Assembly (NCBI GenBank): GCA_029216955.1
Contig: JANAVB010003400.1
Coordinates: forward strand, 18,369,451 to 18,433,450
DNA from: Iris pallida
Taxonomy: Eukaryota; Streptophyta; Magnoliopsida; Asparagales; Iridaceae
Direction of reading: 5' to 3'
DNA length: 64,000 nt
Shown here: positions 55,687 through 64,000 of the stretch, one piece after another
Position numbering within the stretch: the first letter of the stretch is position 1
Layout of the letters: each line of letters opens with the position of its first letter
The notes under the pieces: generated by a model
Told to the model about the DNA's origin: nothing
What the model saw: only the letters and a program-made list of their open reading frames with translations
The model's database searches: none
Position numbers and translations under genes: made by a program

Positions 55687-57191
55687 GTTTGGAAACTTGT
55701 TCCCAAGCCTATTGATCGTCCGGTCATTGGCACCCGATGGGTATTGTGAAATAAACTTAACGAAAATGGTTTAGTGACTCGTAATAAGGCTCGACTCGTA
55801 GCTCAAGGATACAATCAGGAAGAAGGTATCGACTACGATAAGACTTATGCCCCAGTTGCGAGATTAGAATCCATTCGCATGTAATGTGCATTTGCTTGTT
55901 TTCATAATTTTAAATTATTTCAAATGGATGTCAAGAGTGCATTTTTAAATGGTTTTATAAAAGAAGAAGTTTTTGTAGCACAACCTCCAGGTTTCATAGA
56001 TTTTAAAAACCCTGATCATGTTTTCAAGTTGAAGAAAGCTTTGTACGGTTTAAAACAAGCCCCTCGTGCTTGGTATGATCGTCTAAGCTTTTTCCTACTT
56101 GACAACGGTTTTTCAAAAGGCAAGGTTGACACTACACTTTTTATTAAGTCTTTTAATGGCAAGCTTCTCTTAATACAAGTCTATGTTGATGATATTATAT
56201 TTGGATCTACTGATGAATCTCTTTGTCAAGAATTCTCTAAGTGTATGCAGAATGAGTTTGAGATGAGCATGATGGGAGAGCTAAAATTCTTTCTCGGACT
56301 GCAAATCAAACAAACTGACAATGGGACATTCATAAATCAAGCCAAGTACACAAAGAATTGCTAAAGAAGTTTGATCTGGACAATGTCAAACCTATTGGCA
56401 CTCCGATGGCAACTTCAACAAAGCTTGATATTGATGAACAAGGCAAGCCGGTCGACACACGTAAGTATCGAGGTATGATCGGTAGTTTACTTTATTTAAC
56501 TGCTAGTCATCCAGATATTACGTTTAGTGTTTGCCTGTGTGCACGTTTACAAGCTAATCCAAAGGAATCACATCTGTGCGCAGTTAAGCGTATCTTTCGA
56601 TACCTTAAGGGAACTTCTTCTGTTGGCTTATGGTATCCCAAAACTAAGTCCTTTGACCTTATTGGTTACTCGGATGCAGATTTTGCTGGATGTAAAGTTG
56701 ATAGAAAAAGTACCAGCGGCACATATCATTTCTTAGGCAAGGCTTTAGTCTCATGGTTTAGTAAAAATCAAAATTCTGTAGCCCTATCAACAACAGAGGC
56801 TGAGTATATCGCCGCAGGACGTTGTTGTGCTCAGATTTTGTGGATGAAACAAACCTTAGAAGACTATGATTTATTTTACACACGTATTCCCATTTTCTGT
56901 GACAATACGAGCACAATTAATTTGACTAAGAATCCAGTATGTCACTCTCGTACTAAACATATCGAGATTCGACATTATTTTCTTAGAGATCATCATCAGA
57001 ATGGAGATATTGACCTTGTGTACATAGACACTGAGAATCAATTAGCTGACATCTTCACAAAACCTTTAGCAGAAGATCGTTTCAATTATTTACGTCGAGA
57101 ATTAGGAATTTTGGACGTCAATAATGTTAATCAATTTTGTTTTATGATTATATTTCAATACAGAAAAACTGTGTTAGAAACAAGCCAATAA
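55687..57191 (+). pseudogene. Copia-1 reverse transcriptase and RNase H
   Basis: The RT reads [65 protein letters not shown] and the catalytic YVDD in [13 protein letters not shown]. Stops lie at about 55748 (TGA) and 55882 (TAA). A lost base at about 56358 shifts the frame (QAKYTK to [12 protein letters not shown]). RNase H follows with SDADFAGCKVDRKSTSG, STTEAEYIAAG and FCDNTSTINLT, and the KHIEIRHYFLRD block ends pol. All catalytic residues are present despite the breaks. Confidence 0.93.
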
Positions 57192-57750
57192 AGAGTCTAT
57201 CTGTCACCACAACTACGGTTGAAGCGAAGCGGTACTTAAGAGTTCCCCGGTGAACCTCCGCCAGCAGGGATAGTACTCCTACAGCTAATCTGAGACAGTC
57301 GCTGTGTAACGAAATTTAATCTATAAAATAATATTAATTATATTAATTGAAGGTTAAAATTACTAATCTTTGAATTAAATCTTTGAAATGAGTCAATGAA
57401 AAAGAAAGTGACCCAAACCAACTAACAGAACCCCAGGCGAATTCGGCCAGAATTCGGACCAAATTCGGCCCGAGTTCGGTTAGTGGTATCTGGTTATATA
57501 AGCAGAACCCGAGAGCCTTTCTTCTTCATTGCTTATAAAACCACCTTCACAGCAACAGCAGCCGTGCGAAAGCTCTCCAAATCCTAGTTCTTCACCAATC
57601 CGTTTCTTCCAATCTACGTGGTGAAATTCATCCAAATTTTGGATTCGTGCGGAGATCGTTGTCCTCTACAACATACTTAAATCTCGGGAGGTATAACTCT
57701 GTATCTCTCCTCCTTTCAATTTCGTGTATATTTACTTTATTTGTACAATG
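57192..57750 (+). promoter_or_regulatory. Copia-1 pol / extra-gene spacer with LTR-like promoter
   Basis: Non-coding. At 57440-57480 it has three to four GAATTCGGCC-type repeats ending in GAGTTCGGTTAGTGG (57472-57486), a 15-mer also present in U3 of the LTRs. TATATAAG follows at about 57495-57502. I infer a separate promoter for the downstream gene. Confidence 0.5.
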
Positions 57751-59052
57751 CCACCTAAGGGATTCAACCCCTTCAAGAGGAAGAAGACGACCAATCCTAG
57801 TGAGGAAGGATCATCTTCAAATCCACCCACGGATTCCCTCTTTTCGCCAGTTCAATCTAGCGATGGCGCGTTCGATGGGTTTTATTTTCAAACCCTAGAT
57901 CAAGCCCTTCTGTGGTATGGAGACTTCTCTATGAGATCCATATGCACATGCGCTCCTATCAAATGGACTGTGTTTCCAGAACATCGCCCTTATTTTGAGG
58001 CATTAGGGTTACAACACGTTGTTAAACTTTATTTCCCGGTAGCTACTAATGCCATTAGACTTTTCTACTGCAATATCATACTAAACACGTTTGACGTAAG
58101 TACTCGTGTTGGCGGACTAGACATCGAGTTTAATGATGTCCTCTTAGCGAAAATCCTTGGTATTTCTAACGAAGGTGCACCGCTTGATGATATCACTGAA
58201 TTTGATTTCCCCGACGGCACGACACTTGCTAGTTTCAAAGCTGAACTCTGTGCACCTGATCGAGTTCGCTCTGGAAAGTTCAAGGCAAATAACTTGAACT
58301 TGTTTAATTATGAATTGCATCGCATCATCTACTCCACTCTCCTTCCGAAGTCTACTTCAAAGGATGATGTCACATAACTTAAACTATCTGCTATGTATCA
58401 CATTTTTAAGGGGATTCCTTTTTCTGCCCCTAAGACCATTATCCAGATGATGGGACGTTATCGTACAAGAGATAGAAATCTCTCTTATGCGATGATTCTC
58501 CCACGCATCTTCCAGCGTTTTGATATTGATCTGTCAACTTGTACTCAAGACCCTGAGCCCAAGTTTCTTAAGCTATCTCGTCGTAGTATGACTCCTACTG
58601 CTCCTCGTACTGCTCCTCCTACTGCTCTACCTCCTCCACCTACTCAGCAGTATGCCATGACCTTTGAAGGCATACACCAGCATCTTTCTAATTTGTACGT
58701 CTCGATGATGGATATGGCCCGCGAACGTGAGTTCCGCGATGTCACTCGTTATCAGGCGATAGCAAATTCTCTAGCTGATCTTCGATTTGCTCAGACTGGA
58801 CATTCTGTCGGTTCTATTCCTAGAGATCCAGCCTTCTCTGGTTACCGCTGTGAGGATGAGGCTGTTCATGCCTACTTTCAGCCCGATAACGCATATGATT
58901 GGTATCGTTCTGACCGTGCCCCTACTCGAGACTATGTCGGTGAGTTTTACACTGGCGCCCCTCCTCACCCTTTTGGCGCTGGTACTTCTGGAGCTGGTCC
59001 TTTTGGATATGCCGGTCATGATGATGCTGATGATGATGATGAGAAGATGTGA
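57751..59052 (+). pseudogene. Copia-1 extra gene after pol (plant-transposon-protein-like, not envelope)
   Basis: One frame from the ATG in MPPKGFNPFKRKK, at about 57748, to the TGA at 59052, broken once by TAA at 58375-58377. The N-terminal half (FPEHRPYFEALGLQHVVKLY, then IRLFYCNIILNTFDVSTRVG, then EFNDVLLAKILGI) resembles the putative plant transposon protein domain (Pfam PF20167 type) found in extra ORFs of plant LTR elements. The rest is a Pro/Thr-rich spacer, a helical region and an acidic tail (HDDADDDDEK). There is no signal peptide or membrane segment, which argues against an envelope protein. Function unknown. Confidence 0.7.
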
Positions 59053-59593
59053 TATATTAGCTGATTTTTGAGACTTAGTTATTATCTACTGTACACTTGG
59101 AAATGCTCCGACATTCCAAGTTTCTAGCTTTTATTATCAATTTTTTTTGACTTGTACTGGATATTTCTTGATGTCTCTTGAACATCATTTTATCTTTATG
59201 GGATACATAGTTTATCTTTCACATCAGCTTATTTATTTATTTATAGCATCTTTATCTGCTTCTATATTATAAACTTCCTGTGAAATAACTCTCTGTTACA
59301 TCTTGTATATTCTCACTGTTGTATTATAATTCTCTGTTATATTATAAACTGCATGAGACATTATTTTTTTTGTGTTTCTTCATTGTTTGTTTCTTATGCA
59401 TTGATTGTGGGAGAGTTTTCTCTTTTGCAATTATTTTGCTAAGTGACAACGGGGGAGAAAATAGGATCTAATATTTTTTTTGAGAATAATACAGGGATTG
59501 AACAATTTTGAACAATGTTGAACAATTTTATGGTATCTTACTCAAAAGATGTTATATCATTCATAGTTTGTCAATTATCAAAATGGGGGAGAT
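59053..59593 (+). other. Copia-1 3' untranslated region with two polypurine tracts
   Basis: AT-rich and non-coding. The terminal tract AAAATGGGGGAGA (about 59580-59592) abuts the LTR. A second run CGGGGGAGAAAATAGG lies at about 59450-59465. Confidence 0.75.
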
Positions 59594-60657
59594 TGTTGGC
59601 CCATTGGTCATATGGTCAAACTAATTTTAATAATTGATCAAACTCTGTCTCGATATATGGAGCTAGTCAGGATATCTCGGACTCTTGGACATGATCAAGA
59701 ACAGCTATCTACTCAGTTCAAGACCGAAGCGTTGTTTGCCTGTTCGAGTCTGTATTTCTTTGAGCAATATATTTTTTATTTTATTTGAGTCTAGGAATAC
59801 TTTGTACACCGAGTCGTACTGGCAAATAGGCTATTCCAAAATGATTTCAAAATGTTTTTAAAATGTCCTTTGTTTTGAAAAACATTCGTATTTACAAAAG
59901 CTCCAAAAAGGTTTTCAAAATCCCCCAAAAACTAATTTTAAAAACCCTAACCTAACCCTGACAGAACTCGGCCAGAGTTCGGCCAGAGTTCGGTTAGTGG
60001 CCGTTTTGTTTTTGAATTCCTTGGAACTTGGTCCTCTTGCAGTTGCGGATTTGACCGAGATTTGCTCATCGAGTTCTGCCCGAATTCTGCCCGAATTTTG
60101 CCAGAATTCTGTCTTTGGAACTTCTATAAATAGAGAAGGATTTCGATCATTTTAACTCACTCATTCACTTTCAATATTCTCTCTTCTAAAAAGCTTTCAG
60201 TCTTCCAAAGAGTTTTTCTCGAGCTTTAATTTTCAAATCCCAAGCCAGTTACAATCCTCTAGTCGTTTTGCCAGTACGGTGCGGTCTAGAAGTTTCAGAG
60301 TGATTGTAATCAGAAGGCTTGATAGAAGAATACCTCTTCACAATTGAAGTTGGACGAGTTCTTTATATCAAATCTCGCGTTGTAGAAGTTGCAAGGACTT
60401 CGTAAAAAAACTTGCGGTTTTGCCAATAGTGGATTCAACTGGTAGCAAAAGTTCTACCGACTGGATTAGTCCTCAACAGAGGGAAACCAGTATACATCGC
60501 TGTCTTTGCGTTTGCTTTCTTATCTCCGCCTTTACATTATTTAGTTGTGATTAATATTCTGTGATCTTGTTGCTAACATTTTTTAATTAGCATTATTCTG
60601 CTGCCAACTCTATTCACCCCCTTCTAGAGTATTGTGCTTTACGATTTTGTTCCTACA
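59594..60657 (+). repeat. Copia-1 3' LTR (1,064 bp)
   Basis: TGTTGGCCCATTGG to TTCCTACA, followed by ACCGT. TATA is at 60125-60132. It has one more CGGCCAGAGTT unit (near 59970) than the solo LTR. Confidence 0.93.
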
Positions 60658-60662
60658 ACCGT
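60658..60662 (+). other. Target-site duplication ACCGT of Copia-1 (right)
   Basis: Pairs with 48566-48570. Removing the insertion gives NIVATAWKTVTATDPLFRIA in LINE-2. Confidence 0.9.
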
Positions 60663-61505
60663 TTCCCATGCGGTCGCTACAATATTTCAAAAATGTTGAT
60701 GAGAGCTCCAGAAGTCCTGGAATTGGAACGCTTTCTTGATGGGATTAGGAGTGCTGCTAATTTCTATAAGAAGGGGAGAGTGATCCGATTCGGTGGTGTT
60801 GAGGTGGGATAGGTTGGAGATGAGGCCCGTGTCTGACCAGCGGTTGTTGATCAGAGCTCTGTCAAGACGAGAGTACTGTCGCCGATGTCCCTCCTGCATG
60901 TTGCACCAAGTGAACTCGTTGCCTGTGAAAGGCAGGGAGGTCATGTGGGCGTTGAAGATGAAGTCGTTGAAGTCATTGAAGTCATTCATGGCCGTTTGAT
61001 GGGGAGGCCGACCCCCAGATTTCTCCTCTCTGGAAGAAATAGTGTTGAAGTCTCCGACACACAACCACGAGAGATTGCTATGAAGATGGTCCGTGTCCGT
61101 CAGAGTGACCCAAAGCTCTTTTCTCTCATGAAGGTCGCAGCTGCCGTGAACTGCAGAAATGAGGGAACGGCTCTGAAGTGTCGGGTGCTCTACCCAGCAA
61201 GAGAGAGCTTGCCTAGAGTCAAGGATGGTGCCAAAATGGATGCCAGAGCCGAAGAAGATCTAGATGTCGTTGCATCCTGCTATCGCGATCGGGAACCCGA
61301 GCGTGAGTTTGAGAGCTTTGAGTTTCTTTGTTTGGATTTTTCGTTCTATGATGATGATTATGTCAATGCGGTAGATTTTCTTGAGGCTGGTGAGTCTATT
61401 TATAGTGGGTTTGTTTGCAAGCCCATGAACATTCCATGTGAGGATGTTAAGCATTGGGAGTGGGGGAGGGGGGTTGTGTTGCTTTGCGGCTGATCTTGTG
61501 GTCAT
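60663..61505 (-). pseudogene. LINE-2 ORF2 endonuclease domain
   Basis: Same protein as 49653-50471: NILTWNVHGLANKP, CVGDFNTISSREEKSGG, FTWCNMQEGHRRQ, TTESDHSPLLIEIS. One nonsense change (Trp TGG to TAG, about 61260) splits it, and the shared TGA at 60687 ends it. The frame would have led into RT now at 48570 and below. Confidence 0.88.
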
Positions 61506-61688
61506 GGCCGTGGGCTTTTTGGCCTGTTTTTTCTTTTTGTTGTTGAGTTTTCGCGATCCTTTTTGGATGGCTGTAGAATTGCTCGATGTGACCTCTAACT
61601 GCCCTTATGGTGTCTGATCTGATTCGGTCCCCGAGATGATGGTCTCTGACTCAAATTCCTGCAACGCGCTGAGGGGGTTTGTGGGGTC

Positions 61689-63689
61689 TTAGAATCCTGC
61701 TTCCGAAGCGAGGTGAATTTTGTGTTCTGTTTCCACTCCTAATAAAGCGAGGATGTCCTCTGAGGGTGGAGGGCGATTCGTTGCCGTAGGGACCAGGGGA
61801 GGTAGCTCTAGCTTCTCACTAGCCAACCTCTCTGTGCTCTCTGTTGTTGGGTGGTTGTCTGAACTCTGAGCTTCATCCCCCGTAGGAGTGTCTTCTGTAA
61901 GTGCAAGGATGCCGAAGGAGTTGTGTAGTTGGATATCTTCCGGAGCGGACAATTCTTTCTCCTGAGGGGGTTGTGAGTGGTAGGGCACAATTTCCTGAGT
62001 ATGGTTAGAGGGAAAGCTGGGGATGTTGGGAGCCACTTGGTCTGCTGTCCAGTTCTGGGAGTCGGTAGGCAGATTGTTCGATGCGGGAGGTTGGACGAGT
62101 GGCTGCTTTCTGGAAGCGTGTTACGACCGTTAGTTCAACGCATATCTTAGCGAAGTTGCCTTTGGAGAGGTTTCGGGTTTCTTCTGCTACAGCCACCAGG
62201 GATCCGAAGGAGCTTGCTATCCTTTTGAGATCCGCTGGGGCAAAGCATACTAGTGGCAGGTTGGGGAGGGTAATCCAGGTCGATATAATGGTCGAGTCGA
62301 CCTTTGGGCACCCCATCTGGAATTTTAGGACAAAGGTTCTCTCAAATCGACTTGGGAGGGACGATATTTCTTCTGGGGTGAAGGGGATCTGGATATGTTG
62401 ACCCTTTGCTGGTGCTGGGTACTCGACATCGCAGAGCTCGATGTCCTCAAGTAGCGGAGCCAAGCGGGACACTCGATCTGGTCGGAGTGCATCCGCGAAG
62501 GAAGTCGGCTTCGCAGGAAGATCTGCCTGGGCCGGGGGAGTCACGGCTGGCTGAGAAGGGGAGAGGTGGCGATCTGGGAGCCTGAATCGGCGGACCCTCC
62601 TCTCGGTCCTGAGCGAAACTGGGAAGGGTCGATGCTGTCTCCTGGAGGGAGGAGGGGGAAGATGAGATGGCGGGGGCGACCGAAAGGGGGGGCGCATAGG
62701 AGACAGTGGTCATATGCTTCCCTACCGATGGAGCAGGGCTGACCGAAGTTGGGGGCGCATGAGAGAAGCCAGAAGACATATGCGTCCCTACCGACAGGGC
62801 CTGGAAGTCCGAGGAAAGCCGAATAGGGGCAGAGGTAGGCGCATGAGCCTGAGACCCCCGGGCTAGAACGGGGGAGTCCAAACAGCAGGGCGCATAAGGA
62901 GGCTGCTCGGGAGGCGCATATGCGCCCGGAGCTCGAGAAGGCGCATAGTTCAGCCGAGCGCAAGCGCGGGGCGTAGGAACTGAGGGCGCATAACTCAATT
63001 GCGCGGAAGGGGGGGCGCATGCCCTGTCAACCAGGACTTGGGCGCATGGCCGACCGCCCGCGGACCCCGCGATGGGGGAAAAGAGAGCCGAATTCAAATT
63101 CGAATTCGAATTTGAACTCTCAGGAATTTTGAGGAGTGGCGGGCGGAAAAGCACCAAGCTCGAGACTGATGGAGTTTCACCGACATCTCGGGGCCAGTGT
63201 AGAGGAAGGGCTACCCCTCGCGCGGCCGCTGAGGCTCTAGGGGATCCGATCGGCCTGCTGCCCAGAGGTTTCGAGCTCGAGGACAACTGAGCTCCATCGG
63301 CATCCCGGGGCCACCGGAGAGGCGAGTCTGCCCCTGGCACGACAGTTGGGGCTGCGGGGGAGCCGGGCGGCCATCTGAGAGAAGGAGCTGTCCTCGCCGG
63401 CGCAAGACCGACGAGGGCCAGCTGCTCCGACGACCAATCCGGAGCCGGGGGCCTGACCAATGTGCGGCCGCCGGCGGGAGATGCTCCGCTCCTAGCGGGA
63501 CGCGGGAGGTAAGGGTAGCGGAGAGGGGGGAGGACCGGAGTAGCGCCGCCCCCGGCGATGGCGAGCCGGGCTGGGGCGGAGGAGTGAGGCCGGACTAGCA
63601 AACTGCTCCGGTGGGCGCAAGAAAGACAGGGGGAGGGGAAGAATGGGAGGGGGGGTCTCCCGGGAAAGGGAAGGGGAAGAGGAAGCCAT
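61689..63689 (-). pseudogene. LINE-2 ORF1
   Basis: The first ATG (63689, [14 protein letters not shown]) is five bases from (TA)n. The frame shifts near 63550 into a 384-codon proline/serine-rich frame with recurrent YAP(P)/HAP peptides (62700-63060). It shifts again near 62600 into the frame holding SFADALRPDRVSRLAPLLED, FTPEEISSLPSRFERTFVLK and the DUF4283-type VDSTIISTWITLPNLPLVCF. A deletion of 194 bases (relative to the other copy) lies at about 62309, and TAA replaces Gln near 61690. It binds LINE RNA by analogy. Confidence 0.82.
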
Positions 63690-63692
63690 TAT

Positions 63693-64000
<308 letters not shown>

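Larger units (their letters stand above)
48571..60657 (+). mobile_element. Copia-1: SIRE/Maximus-type Ty1/Copia element (rearranged)
   Basis: The order is LTR end, primer site, gag, protease, integrase, RT, RNase H, an extra gene, polypurine tract, LTR. Integrase before RT is the Copia order, and an additional gene after pol is typical of the SIRE lineage. The outer limits carry ACCGT duplications (48566-48570 and 60658-60662). The 5' part has been rearranged into solo LTR, LINE piece and LTR tail. Stops and frameshifts in gag and pol make it inactive. Confidence 0.9.
37934..63694 (-). mobile_element. LINE-2: plant L1-type LINE, interrupted by Gypsy-2 and Copia-1
   Basis: On the minus strand it runs from the (TA)n at 63695 to 37934. 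LINE sequence is present at 60658-63694, 47472-48570 and 37934-39521, and rejoins exactly when each insertion and one copy of its 5-bp target duplication are removed (ACCGT, GGCCG). An extra duplicated piece of the same LINE is at 49624-51893. ORF1 and ORF2 are both broken. Confidence 0.9.

Noticed and set aside
57751..59052. Retroviral-type envelope gene
   Set aside because: Right position for SIRE env-like genes but no signal peptide, no transmembrane segment and no fusion-like segment visible.
60885..61493. 202-codon plus-strand frame
   Set aside because: Antisense shadow of the LINE-2 endonuclease, mirrored at 49759-50300 in the duplicate.

Overview
This window is a nested pile of plant retrotransposons. 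I see no host gene I can name. The families present all point to an angiosperm nuclear genome: Ty3/Gypsy of the Tat type (extra RNase H domain, tRNA-Arg-like primer site), Ty1/Copia of the SIRE/Maximus type (gene after pol, tRNA-Met primer site), plant L1-type LINEs, and long (TA)n microsatellites. The species cannot be told from the sequence.

Layout. (1) 1-9533, minus strand: a Tat-like Gypsy element ('Gypsy-1') whose 3' end lies outside the window. Its gag-pol is one frame of about 2,700 codons broken by five in-frame stops, with a 1,358-bp 5' LTR at 8176-9533. (2) 9534-21900: (TA)n, then a mosaic of old fragments: a reversed piece of a long LTR (9608-11828), the tail and 3' LTR of a second Copia element (11829-13673), degenerate Gypsy LTR material, an integrase fragment (19174-19632), and about 1.9 kb of unassigned AT-rich DNA. 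(3) 22006-37913, plus strand: LINE-1, split by a 9.75-kb long-LTR element (22273-32022, target duplication TCCCC). (4) 37934-63694, minus strand: LINE-2, lying tail to tail with LINE-1 and split twice: by 'Gypsy-2', a gag-only Tat relative (39522-47471, target duplication GGCCG), and by 'Copia-1' (target duplication ACCGT). Copia-1 is now a solo LTR at 48571-49623, a 2.27-kb duplicated piece of LINE-2, and then the rest of the element with its 3' LTR ending at 60657. (5) 63695-64000: (TA)n and a short unassigned end.

How the parts work together. Nothing here looks able to move now. Every gag, pol and LINE reading frame carries stops or frameshifts. Gypsy-2 keeps LTRs, primer site, polypurine tract and a gag frame but no pol, so while active it needed enzymes in trans, plausibly from a Gypsy-1-like relative: the two share primer site, LTR ends and gag.

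The most unusual material is in the Gypsy-1/Gypsy-2 family. The motif CATGCGGC / GCCGCATG recurs across both the LTR and the N-terminal gag coding sequence. In Gypsy-2 gag it makes 36-bp coding units with 8-bp inverted repeats, and in the LTR it makes 27-bp units that each fold into a small hairpin with compensating base changes. The Gypsy-2 LTR has also taken in a piece of gag plus a second promoter carrying an exact plant snRNA-type upstream element. Other items of note are a dense W-box array in the long LTRs, a non-envelope gene after pol in Copia-1 with its own LTR-like promoter, and LINE ends lying in (TA)n.
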